Source: Certhia americana (lineage: Eukaryota; Chordata; Aves; Passeriformes; Certhiidae). Taken from it: 64,000 nucleotides of DNA. Numbering within the stretch: position 1 is the first letter of the stretch; the number at the start of each line of letters is the position of its first letter. A program made the translations under genes and the position numbers. The notes below the pieces were generated by a model. It was not told the origin of the DNA. It saw only the letters and a list, made by a program, of their open reading frames with translations, and did not search any database. Shown piece by piece: positions 12,761-25,300 of this stretch. Location of the stretch: contig CM031858.1 in the NCBI GenBank assembly GCA_018697195.1, forward strand, positions 94,096,643 to 94,160,642. The letters run 5' to 3'.

Positions 12761-14914
12761 CCCAATAAAAAACAAACAAACCTGAAAAACTCTAAATAAC
12801 TAAGGACTTTTCATTGCTGGCTTTTAAGATATACAAAGGATTCTGCCAGTATATGTGATCATTACAGAATATTCCCACAAGAAACAGGACTATGTTGCTT
12901 TAAAGCCTTCTATATTTAATATATTTGTTTTGGGCTCTCTTGTGAAAACTGTCAGAAGAAAAAGAAAAGGCAGCACATGTGTAATATATAGTTTGATCAT
13001 TCAAACATGGTGAAAAATGATATCTGTTCTCTGTAGATAGAAGCACATTTTCAGCTAAAACACACCTGTCTTCTGCTTTTCGTTTGATGCAGAGAGAAGG
13101 AGTGCTGTACTGATTAGGACAGAGTACCTGAAATCAGGGAAGTTACTCTTCATGGCTCTGACAGGCACTTCTCTGCTTGAATAGGCCACTAAACCTTTCT
13201 GTGCTTCAGTTATATTATTATTTGTAAAACAATTCTTATTTATTTCAGAAGGGTATACTGGGACAAAATAAACTAGGATTTGAAAAAGAATATTTGTATC
13301 ACCAGTAAAAATACTGTAAATATAGGACACATTGTCTGTTTGGAAAAATAAGCTGAAAAGTAAAGTGAAAGTAGGAAAAGTTCTTAAAGGGAGCTTTTAA
13401 ATTTTTGCAGGGTTTTTCTACTTATTCCTGGCTCATTTTTATCAGAGAAGCCTGGTAATAAAAACCAAAGCTAAGTGTTGCAGTAGGAAGGAATGACACA
13501 TGCTGTTTCCTCCTCTCTAGCACCCTTACAGTATTTGGTGTTGCTGACTGGTACCTCAGTGTTTTGGAACAGAAATTATTCAGAACTCCAAATATTGCAC
13601 TTGGCACTTGCCATTCAGCTGTTCCCATGCAAAAGGACGCTCTTCCAATCTCATTCGAAGATGTGCAGTCAGCAGCAAGGTGTGCACCCAAGGTTGGTTA
13701 TATCCCATCACTGCTCCTGGCTAACAAGGACAGATGGGGAGCAGAAAGGAGAAGGCTAGAGATGTTCCACGAGGACTTGGATGTCTCGGGCAGAGGGTGT
13801 CGTTGCTTCTCTGAGACACCAGCTGTCTTGGAGAGATCTCTTGGAGGCTCTCAGCTCAGATGCTCTACAATGCAGTTGTTTGGCTTTCCCTGAAAAAATG
13901 GTGTCTGAGCTAAATCATTTAGTACTTTGCCTTAGGCCTCATGTCCTATTGCCATGAGTGTATTTAAAGGATCCCCATCTCCTTTCCAGCTATCACATAA
14001 GGCAGCAGACACACACATCTGTTGTGTATACACATCCAGATTTATTTCAGGTTTCTCATTTCAAGGCTTTCTTTTTTGCTCAGAGTTCTTCAACTTGAAT
14101 GGTGCTCCATGTGAATCATCCATGTTGCATTCAGCTCATTATCCTCAGGGCCAAATAAGAGATGGCCCCTGGCATACAGAAGAAAGAGAACTGGGTACAA
14201 AGAAGTCACCATACTAGAAAGAAGCACTTGAAACCAAATGGTTGAATTATGTCCCTGTGGGCTGATGTTCTAGATAGATTCGCAGAAGAACAAAAAATAA
14301 AACCGTGTCCTACCTCAGCCTTATTGAGACTAGACTAGGGTAACTCAGGTGTGTAACTGTTCAAAAGCATTGCATGTCATTAAAATACTACTAAATTTTT
14401 GAAGACTTGTTTTTTGCTAATAGAAGCAAGTATTCTCTACCTAGTATCTCAAAGTAGAAAAAAATGCATCACCACAATCAGTTTTGTATTAGCTTTAGGT
14501 ATTGTTAGTTCTATTTAATATTAGGAATCCATATAAGCATTTTGAGGACAAGCTACATTAAGGTTGCTGACTGGCAATCTGAACAATCCTTTCTGTGACT
14601 GGTGGGAAATTTCCAAGTGACCTAACCCAGCTTTTGTAACTATGTGGCTGTGGATGCTAGATGAACTCACCAAGAGGTAAAGCTCTCATCACCTAGCCAG
14701 TGATGGCAACTTCTGCCTGAAGAGCCCCTTTTATTCTTTGCTTGTATGTTAATCCCTGTTTCTGTTCTTAGCTAGTCATCCTGACTGCTCACAACATTAG
14801 AGTCTCACACAGGCGACCTAGAAAAGAAAGAGGAAAAATACCAGGTAGAACTGAAAACTATGCAGAGCTCTCTCCTGTCATGTCAGAACAACCAATGCTA
14901 TTACAGATAGATTT

Positions 14915-15630
14915 GTAGAATCATAATATCATAGAATGCCCTGGATTGGAAGGGACCTTAAAGATCATCTAGTTCCAACCCTTCTGCCATGGTCAGAAAT
15001 ACCTTCTACTAGGCCAGGTTCCTCAGGGCCTCATCCAACCTGGCCTTGATCACTTCCAGGGGGCATCTACAGCCTGTCTGGGCAATCTGTTGCTGTGTCT
15101 TATCACCCTCAGAGTATAGAATTTCTCCCTAATATCTAGTATAAATCCACTCTCTTTCAGTTTAATATCATTACTCCTTGTCCTAGCACTCCTTTACAAC
15201 CTTGTAAAAGACTCCTCAACCTTCCTGAAGGTCCCCTTTAGGTACTGGAAGGTGCTGTATGGTCTCCCCAGAGCCTTTTCTTCTACAGGCTGAACAGTTC
15301 TCTCAGTCTATCTTCATAGGAGACATGCTCCAGCCTTTGGATCATCTTCATGGCCTCCTCTGGACTCACTAAAACAGGTCAATATCCCTAGTTTTGGGGG
15401 CCCCAGAGCTGGATGGAACACTCCAGGTGGGGTCTCACCAGAGAAGAACAGAATCCCCTCTCTTGCCCTGCTGGCCAACTCTGCTTTTGATGCAGCTGAC
15501 AATAGGTTTAGCTTTCTGGGCTGTCAGTGCACGCTGCCAGGTTGTGCTGAGCTTCTTATCAGCCAACACCCCAAAGTCTTACTCCTCAGGGCTGCTTTCA
15601 ACCCATTTTCCATTCTCTCTTTCCATTTTA
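14915..15630 (-). mobile_element. CR1 LINE fragment, minus strand, about 0.7 kb
   Basis: The left edge carries AGAATCATAATATCATAGAAT followed by TTGGAAGGGACCTTAAAGATCATCTAGTTCCAACCC. This is the reverse complement of the classical CR1 3' end and its octamer-type terminal repeat, so the element runs right to left. The rest reads as the reverse of CR1 3' coding/UTR text, including CTGGATGGAACACTCCAGGTGGGGTCTCACCAGAG and the stretch about leucine-rich ends near 15560-15600. Similarity fades around 15625. The copy is 5'-truncated and carries substitutions and stops in every frame, so it is a dead remnant. It looks like a different CR1 subfamily from the copy at 30.7-32.5 kb. Confidence 0.92.
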
Positions 15631-17585
15631 GCATACATCTAGCTGATTCCCATTAGCCACTGTAGGATTAGCAGAATATAAGGTTGCAGTATGAGCAACC
15701 AATAATTTGCAAATAATCCAAGCCACTTGATGAATATCTCTTACATATTTATATGCTGTCTAAAATGTTAGCTATTAGTCATTACTTAGATTCTTTAGTA
15801 TGTCTGCATACCTAAAATTATATAGATTATATATTATTGTTCCACTGCAAAGTGGAAAGGAGCAGACCATAATTTCTTCTGGGATCTACTCATCAATTAA
15901 TAGGTTATGGTCACATATGCTGCATAACAGAGGCCAAAGTACCTCATCCAGCAATTTACTCTGTTGAGTTGGCATGGGTTTTCAAGGAAGACCTAGTTCA
16001 GACTTTATCCCTCCTTATACAAGTGATTTTATCAATTAATTAACCTCAGCAATCCTTATTTTTGCTGTGCTTCTAGTGAGCATTTGCATAATGTATGTTT
16101 ACATGCACTAGAACACATGCCCTTTGGTTTGCTGTTTACTTAGGCTTTTTTTCCTAAATAAAAAACTACCTTCAGTCAAAAATCCTTTAGAGCACACAAG
16201 CTCTTAACCAGGTTGCAATTCACTTCACAACCTTAATGTCATTTGCAACAAAAGCATGAAGAATTGCAGTTTGCTTTCTCAGAACAACCTAAGGGAGAAT
16301 GGACACAGCTGGGGTGTGCAGGGGTGCCCTTAGCTGGAGCAATGGGGATGTCCAACCAGAAAATACCCTAGAGATGCCACTCACCAAACTCCCAGGGCTC
16401 CCTCTGGCCCAGAAACATGAATTTTGCACCAAAAACAAGGACAGAAGAGTCTGAGGCACATGTATGTCTCATCCCATTATGGGCTCCATACCTTGCCTAG
16501 AGGCTACCTGGGCCCAGAAGCTCAGAAATATTACAGCTCTGAAAGCATCCTCTTGACTACTCAAACACATTCTTTTGGGGAAGAGATATTGCCCTATTTT
16601 GTGCTGCTTTTACTCAATTAGTGCTCAGGGGAGCACAAGCTGCCATACTACATCTCCTTCTAAAAGTTGCACAGCAGAATTATTTTTTCCCTGGGGCCAA
16701 ATATGAACAAAAGTGTGGGAACTGTATCCTTTCATATATTCTTAATAGTGTTAAATACATTCTCACCTGCTATGTATGTATTCCATTTTTGTGTAAATAG
16801 AATAGTTGTGATAGCATGGTGCAACCCAAAGTTTATTTAAGGGCAAGGTTAAGAAAGAAATGCCTCTTTATCCTCTGGGTAAGGAGGAGCCCTACAGTAG
16901 CCAAAAATTTCCAGAGATAAAGTGTCTTATCTCATTTACCTAGAACCTATTGCATCTATATTTTTAAAGCCCAGAATGCAAAGTACACTGTATTTTGGGC
17001 AAATTTGAGTTCCCTACATTTTGTGCAGCTCAAATGTATTTTTCAAAGGAAAAATGTCATATAAAAAACTTCCCTTTATATAATTTTAGGCTATTTGTAT
17101 GTAATTCTTTAACATAATTCCCCTCTAGGTAATTTTGACAATGGAAAAGTGTATGCCTGTACTATTTACAGAAGTTTGGTCTGTGATGAGAGAACAAAAA
17201 GTGCAGTATAATTAGAAAGACATTGAGCCACACTATTTAATAGATGAAGAGTTCTGACAAGGCAGAGTTATCCCTAGACCTCTTTTATTCACTGGAAGAT
17301 AACATGTAAGCATGAAAGTCAGATAAACATATCAGAAAACTATTAGCCAAATCTTGGTAACAGTTATACTATTGCAATTTCATGATTCGAAGACTTTGGT
17401 TGAGTTGTCTGTAAGTGTTTCTCCTCCATCTAAACCATATTAATGATCTATTTTTGAATCAAGTGAAACATTCCTCAGTTCACAAGACCTTTTCCTGCTT
17501 GATAAGAGACTGTAATAATGAAGAAAAATTATAATTTTCTGACATTTGCTTTGTTTATTACATTTCTTGGCCTGGAAATGCCAAT

Positions 17586-17633
<48 letters not shown>

Positions 17634-20600
17634 TGGGAACTTAAAGATATTGTACAAAAATAATTTAGTACTTCATTGCATGTTCAGAGTTGCATATGAC
17701 CACTGATGAGTCATCCATGTTTTGGTATTGTGGTAAATTTGATTTAATCTTTCTAAAGCTATCCCTGATAAAAAGACATCTGCTTCTCTTCACTGCTCTG
17801 ACATTTTGTCTTGAATATATCCATTCATGGTAGACATTTACAGTTTCATATTCCTGTAATAGTCATTGGGAATTCAAAGGAATGCCCTTGCTTGCCCAAA
17901 AGGCAGGATTTAGTGAAAACTACGTGATGGATCAGAATTAGCCATTCACTTTTTGACCTTTGACTTCAGTGGGCTGAATTTGAAGCAAAGACTGATCTTT
18001 CTTAACTCTTTTCTATTTATGGCTATATCAAAGCCAGAATTTTTAAAAGCCATGTAGAAAGAAAAGCAGAGGGCTTTGAACAAAGATGCACATGTAGAGG
18101 GGAAAAGTGAGCCTAAGTATGGTAACAGAGCAACAACCATTAGAAAGGTGAACATCAAGGAAGATATCTTTTCCCTGATCAGAGAGGTGACACCTTCTGA
18201 GAAAGTATGTGTAGGAGACAAGAAGACTTAGGAATAAAAGCTGGCTTAGCATTAGCAGCAAAATAAGTTGTCAAAAAAATAATTGTAATTTACAGAAATC
18301 TGCATTTGCCCCAAGTAATTAAAATGGATTAGTTAAATCTTTGAAAAAATTGATTGAGAGAAGAGGCCATGTAGAATAAGAAGATAACCATCACAGCATT
18401 GTGTGAAACATTCAGGACATTGAGTTACTGGCCTTTTTACTGAATTTAGATAAAAAAGGACTCTTCCTGTAATACTGATTTTGTTATCATCTTACTCAGA
18501 GAATAATTTGAAGAATAACTCAATAACTTGAATGATGCAGTTTAGTATACAAAGAAGTTACATTTTTTTCTGTTTAAAAGTCAATATGTAATAATTGATG
18601 GCTGCCCACCTTACACCTTGCTATACATGATAATGGTAGCCACAAATCTCTTACCACTGATTTTTGAATTTCAAAAACGTAGTACAGGAAATCACAAACA
18701 ATAATAAAAATTAGATTGCACTGGGCTGCCATCGGTACAGTTCTGAGTAGTAACCACATCTGTCATTGCTTTTTACTTTAATGACATCCAAATCTCCTCT
18801 TGAAACTCACTGAATGGACGTTAAGAAAGGAGGTTTAAATAAAAAGTCTCATCCTAACCAAAAATATCAATAAAACATTTTTGAGGCTCAGGGCTCAGAT
18901 TGAGGGGGAGACTATTTCCTTTGCTTTAAAAGAAATCTAATCTTGCTTCCACTGAAGTAACAGACTTCATCATACAAAACAGGGAGTGAGAAATTCACTT
19001 TATTTAATAGCTGTGGTTTCAGTTTTTTATGCTTCTGTTTCCTTAGAGACTTACATGCTTGTAGATAGGCAGACATTTTCTGATAAACACATCTCCTTGT
19101 ACTTCCTTTGCTTTCACAGGTTGAGGTTTAAAAAGTGTTCATGCATTCCTTCATCTTTTGTTTTCCTTCAAGTGCTAATGAAAAAAGCAGGGCTGCTGCA
19201 AAATCATATACAGGATGAAAACAATAAAACCCTGACTTGGGCTGTTCCTCATCAGTTACCTTGCCTAAATAAATGTATTGGCTATGATTATAACCGATCA
19301 AAATAATGATATTGGGAAACAAACTGTATGCTCAACTGTTACCGAATATTTGTTGTCACAATTATTATTACACCGTGCTCTTTTTCTTAATTTCTGTATC
19401 TGTGGTGATTCTTATACAGCAAACATTGCCAAACAAACATGGTATCTCTAATGTTTTTAATGTGCTGTGGTAAGATAACAAGGTTGAAATCCTTGGTCTG
19501 GTAGATTGTGTCACGAACCTGTAAGATTTATCTTTCTAGCATGTCTGTATAAGCCTATTATTGAATAATCTCAAAATCTTCAGTGAATTTAACCTCCCAG
19601 AACCTCTGTGAAAGAAAATTCTTATAATTATCACTTTATGTATTTGGAAGTAAGCATCACAAACAAGACCACAAGCAAGAAAAAGCATAAAACCAAGATT
19701 ATTAAAGCTACTGAAATGTACCTGCACTCAGGAGCACATAAATTAGGTTTAGATGCTTAAGTCTTCCTCAAGTGACTGACTCCAATAACTACAGCATCCC
19801 TCTGACTCAAAGCAGAGGATGGGCCACCAGCAAACCCAGGAATGATTCATAGTCAAGCTATCCTTTTGGGAAATGCTGTGGATTTCATGAAGATGAATCT
19901 TGTTTCTTTTTACCTTGTTGAAACTAGTTCTATCTAATAATTGCCAAAGAGCACCTACTCTACATCATGGCAGCTATGTTACTGCAGGTTAGTGGGAATT
20001 GGCACCTGCTCAGAGGATGGAATTGTTCTGAAGGAGACCTTTCATTTAGCCCTTTCTTTCATTAATAACCCTGAGAAGACCACATTGTGGAAGTTCATTC
20101 TGATATCTTGTTCACTGAGTAGCAATCTCAGATTTAGGCAATTGTTTAAAAGGGTGCAGAATAGGAAAATAAATCAGCATTGGTGTCAGTTTGTTTTATT
20201 TCAATAATGGTCACCATGGAAACAAAGTCACTGACCTATTTCTTTTCATACATACAAGTAAACACCAGGGTTTCCAATTTTCATACACACCATTTTTCAT
20301 GCCAACAATTTACCTTACAGAATGCCCATGACGTACTATCTTATTGAAACTCACAGTTTTTCCCTAAAGGCCTTTTTTACTTTTTGCCAATTTCCTTCAC
20401 CAGGAAGGCAATGAAAACTTAGTATTGTCATGATAATTCCAGACCTCTTCTAGTCTTACTACACCTACACTTGCACATAGGTGCAGTGACTGTAAACCAG
20501 CAATCTAATAGCTGTATGATTAGACGTGCTTCAGCCGTCACATCTGACTCACCAGATTAATTTCAGATTATTTCATTCTGCATTTTTTGAAAATACTGTG

Positions 20601-22300
20601 TTACTACACAGGAACTTCTTTCTAAAGACAAGACAGCTGCCATTCTATGAACATCTTCTGCTTCCAGTGGAGGAGGCCTCTCCTCTTACCTCCCCATCAC
20701 GGCACTCTATAAACAAATTATTACCACTGACCTGGCTGGTGCCATATTGTTCAGAACCCATGGGTTCATTCTTGGCTTGTTGTATTTACATAATTCACAT
20801 ATATTTATTTGCACTTAGATAAACTCTAAGTGTCAAGAACATACAGGTAAGATTAACCAGGTGACACCCAAAGTGAGTATGTACATGTAAGCACGTGTTC
20901 CTACTCACATAAGGAAGAAGATAATGGAGTTTGCAAGGAATACTGCAAAACCATCAGGCTAGAGTGCCACTTCTCCTTTTATTATTGAGCATAGAATAGC
21001 ACCCTCTCCCTAAACTTCTTAGGCATTTACTATGTATGTTGTGTGCGTGCAATGCGCTGTGGCCTCAAGGATAATCACCCACATGTGTGGGAAGAGAGAG
21101 ACAAATCATATGGAAATGCTGAAAAGTAAAACAATATGATATTTGCTACATTATGGCCCCTGAAACCATGCCCCCTGCTCGTCTCATCTCAGTAACAGTT
21201 AAATAATCTAGCGCATTAGCTGCACATTCTAGGCTGCATGCACTGCTAGAGTAACTCTAGAGATGTAATGAATATACTTCCTTCTCCTTTAAGCAATTTA
21301 AATCCATGTAACACCATTGAATTTGATGGCATTACTCCAAGACTAAATAGATATAACTATGAACAGAATTATCTGACTGAACCAAGCTGTTCAGAAAGAA
21401 ATCAAAGACGTGCCAAAGAGCCAGTGCCTTTCATTTTGTATTTCTGTGACAAGCTTGACTGCTGTATCTTTCACAGGCGTTTTACATTTAAGTTAAAGGC
21501 ATATGAAAATAGTTGTTTTAAGTCAAGTTCATCTACATCACTGTTCATAGCAGTCAATATATGCATTTTACCTGACATGGGAATTGGGTATTGTCTAGGT
21601 CACTTTATAGGGAGATTTGTTGGAATTTTTTTTTTTTTTTTGTCTGCTATTAGTTCTTCAATCTGCTAGGTAAATGTGGTTACAATTTCCTACATCCCAT
21701 TGCCCAAATTTACTTAAACTGCTTTATAAACAGAATTTAAACATGCCTTAGCTAGTGCTTGTGATAGATTAAACTTTTCCTCTGCTACACTTCCAAAACT
21801 TCTGTTCCTGCTGAGGGCACCGACCTTGCAAATAGATAAAACATGTCTTGTTTCAGTGCTCTGTATCTATCTCAATGGCCTGCAACCTTTCAAACTTTCC
21901 TTCCCCCTCCTTCTCTTGGGTCCTGCCATTTCCCACTGACGAGGGGGACACAGAAGCTCCCTTACTGGGTGACATTGAGCAAGTTTAAGCACTCCTGTCC
22001 ACTGAAGGGGGATTTCTGTAATGATGTCAGACAGTTTTTACAGCAGCTGCCTGAGGAGCCTGAGCTCAGCAGTCAACAGCCTGGGAAATTAAACAGGAAG
22101 AGGAAAAACAATAAGAAAAAAAACCCCAACAACAACTGCTTGAGTCTTAGTACACTTAGATGATTTTTGTTATCTCAAATCACCGGAATAAAGTCAGAGG
22201 ACCATCTCCTCATTTTCCTTTTAGTATTGGCAGCAAGTCAGATCAGAGCTGCTACCACTGAGATATTTTTCTAAGGTTACTTGATATTTTCATCTTTTCG
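15631..22300. other. Unique noncoding sequence, no supported gene
   Basis: This is AT-rich unique DNA. It contains the 36-A tract at 17592-17627 and a 16-T tract at 21626-21641. A stretch at about 18300-18350 is rich in TAATTA/GGATTA homeodomain-type core sequences. The longest plus-strand frame (21268-21669) has no recognisable domain and ends in a T-tract-encoded phenylalanine run, which argues against coding. Confidence 0.6.
17592..17627. repeat. Long A homopolymer (36 A)
   Basis: This is the longest homopolymer in the window, 36 uninterrupted A preceded by ATTAAATT and followed by GAACTGTGGG. It might be the tail of a retrocopy, but the sequence to its left does not resemble a known gene or SINE and I found no flanking direct repeat. 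Slippage growth of a short A run is the simpler reading. Confidence 0.9.
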
Positions 22301-22323
22301 TTGGTCAGGGATACAGTATGTTG

Positions 22324-22341
22324 TGGGGCCATAAGGCCCCA
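22324..22341. repeat. Small GC-rich hairpin, 7-bp arms
   Basis: TGGGGCC (22324-22330) and GGCCCCA (22335-22341) are exact reverse complements around ATAA. The short length makes chance occurrence plausible. Confidence 0.8.
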
Positions 22342-25300
22342 TAAGTGAATCTTCAGTGCCAAGCAGAGCTTAGCTCCAGTGTGTTGGCTGCCCAGGGTCC
22401 CTATGTAGGCTGAAAATCCATTGAGAGTGCAAAAACAGTGCCCTTTTACTTCATACCATCAGTTCTTTACATATTTAGAGGTTTTTTGTTTAGTGTTTAT
22501 TTTGTACTTTGTTTATTTCAATAACAAAAATTAATTCATACTACATCAGGATTCCAGTGTCCACTAATACTCCCAGATTAATGGAATTAGTGATGATAGT
22601 TGCATAATAAGTTTTAATAATAAGATAGTCACATAAAAAATAAAAGCACCCTAAAATGTTCATTGTTTTCCAGGGGACTGCATGGAGAACCCAGACTATT
22701 CTACAGCCTGTCTCAGAGCAGAGATGAGTGAAATTTTAACTGTAGGAGTTAGTAAGTTTCAGAGAGAGTTTTTATTTCTTTGTCAGATGGAGTTTGCAAA
22801 TGGATGTTAAAGTAAACTAAATTAAAACAGGATAAAATAGCCTTTCTTTAATCATTATACTAAATTTGATACAGTAACCACCCACATGAACACATAATCT
22901 TAAAGATTTAAAAATCCTAAATGCAGTCATTGTTGAGAGAAGTAATTTCAGAGTGAAAGAAAAGTCCAGGTTAGAGAGAGATTATGCATAGCAATATTAT
23001 CTCTTTAGAAATGTACTCTCCCTCTGGTTTTGGCCACGCTCCAAGAATCTACTTCTGAGACATCCCAAACCATGGAGACCTTATAACGAGAACCTGTGGA
23101 ACAGTGTCCTGCATCATGCTGATGATATATAAAAGAGTGGTTTGTCTCAGCTCTAATCATTCCAATTAATGGTCTCAAAAGACAAGCAAATGCTTACTGC
23201 ACGCAGCAAACACATTGCAGAAATCCACTTAGATGGTACTAACTTTCTACTAATTTTCTCTGCACTTTTCCTGAGGAGGCAGGCACTCAGCAGGGTACTC
23301 CCTTGTATAAGCCTAGAGCTTGGAAGAATTGATTCCTACAGGCAGATTCCTCACACCATACTTAAGCTGCTTAAAAGGAAATGATCACATTTTCAAAACT
23401 GTGAGAAATATGCAGTTACCATGGGCATTGAGGATATTTGCAGCTTCTAGGCAAGCCAGGTACCTCCTTTTTGGGCATCTACCTATGGCATAGCTCTTGC
23501 TGCTCGAACTCAAAAATCTTGGTGTCAGTGTGGAGCTAAAGGATTTTGTAGTGCTTGAAGGCTTCTTATTACTTGATTAGGGATTTTTATACTAAAATTG
23601 TCAAGAAGATGCATTTCATGCAAAGACTTCTTACCCTCTTTCTCCCTAAAAATTTAAGCCAAGCTGGTGTGAGTACCCATGTGTGTGCCAAAGGGTTTTC
23701 ACTGAGCTGAGGGTTAAGTAGCAGGAGCTTATGTTGGTGGTTTGAGGGTGGCAGAGGGGATTGAGTAGTTGCAGCTTGACTACCAGGGACACAAATCACT
23801 TACAGATCACTGTCACTAGATGATTTAGTGATGTCCTGCCTCTGCTTCCCTGGGTGGAGACTTTCACAAGTCCTGTGACATAACTACATTTTATTTGTGT
23901 ATTTGGAGATCTGGAATTCATTTTATTATTCCATCAGCTGGACGTAAATGAAAGAATATGGTCAGGTAAAACCTGTGTGTAGGTGGACTGTGATCCACCC
24001 TAAAGAAAAGCCACTTTCATTCTAGTAAAGGCTCTCCAGCTCTCCAGCACCTTGTCTGCAGTGAACTCCCCCTGCCTTCTCCCTCCTTTCCACTAACTCC
24101 CCGTGCACAGGGGTCACAGCCCAAATGGTAGCTAGGGACAATCCACAGACTTCGGGAAAGGGGAGATGAAGGCAAACCAGGAAGCCAAATTTCTATTAAA
24201 CTGGGAATTTGGTGGTGAGGACTGGAGAATCCTGACTTCAGGGAGTTAAGAGTTGCCCTCTGCTGAAGCTCAGCCACTAGTCGATGTGGATGCCTGACAT
24301 TGTCATCTCTTGTTCCTGAGACATTGTTTACTTACTTTTTGATGCCATTCTATGAGGTTGCTACTATTATGATATTTTTTGAGAAAAAAAAGAAAAAGGT
24401 CCCCTTTCAGTTCTTGTTCAGACCCTCAGGTCTGTGGAAGAAATGGAAAGTGATTAAAAAAATAGGATTATTAATTGATAAAAAGGGATAAATTAAGATG
24501 ATTAAATCTACTGCTTACCACATAAAAGCAAATTGCATGTGCATAGATTATGTCATTCCTAATTATTTAAAGCAGATATTGATCTACCTTTTTGAAACAA
24601 AATGTATTTTTATGATACTTTGCAAGTATATTTAATAGACATAGCCCAGAAAAACATTTTATATATGAAACTATGCTTACACACATTATTTGAAGGACCA
24701 GACCACATGATATAACTAACTTGTTTTCAAGACCAGTTCAAAGACAAAGGGTTCATTCATCTGTGTGTTTAATAATTCAATATGCAAAAATGCATTTATT
24801 TGCATCCTTGGATTTTATTCCCTGTTACATCTCCTTGACAAGGGAAAGCTTAATGGCATGTCAGTAGCAAATAAAAAGCATAAGGGTGATGAGGAGATGA
24901 GTCTGTTGTTTGACACATGCAAGTTGCAGTTTATGACTTAAGAGAAACATATCTTCTCTTGTATGCTAAAGAATCGTATGGTGTTTTAAGAAGGGAATCT
25001 CTGGTTTTCTTCTGTCTCTTGCACATGTCCTGTAGGAAGAAAGACACATCAGACTCTCATGGGCTGCATTTCAGACTCATACCATTGACTTAAAACATCA
25101 CATCAGTGTGAGCTAGGCTCCACCACTGCTTTGTAACTGATTAGTATCATGTATTGATGATTCATAGCTTGTCACAGTACTTGGCATACATCCAAATCTT
25201 CCGATGCACAAAATAAACAATTACATTTTCGAAGTAATTTGAGTTTCTCTGGTGTAAATTGTGGAATGTTCAACAAAGTAAGACGTGCAGGGTAGTCCTA

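Larger units (their letters stand above)
6758..14914. other. Unique noncoding sequence, no supported gene
   Basis: No gene is supported here. It holds a ten-C run at 8526-8535, a 15-A run at 12171-12185, a 17-T run at 12744-12760 and AT-rich unique DNA. Two overlapping plus-strand frames near 13.5-13.9 kb and one at 11055-11405 lack domains and convincing exon borders. I see no CpG island. Confidence 0.6.

Noticed and set aside
17518..17706. Possible processed pseudogene ending in the 36-A tract
   Set aside because: The sequence left of the tract matches no gene I know, there is no AATAAA at the right spacing and no flanking direct repeat.
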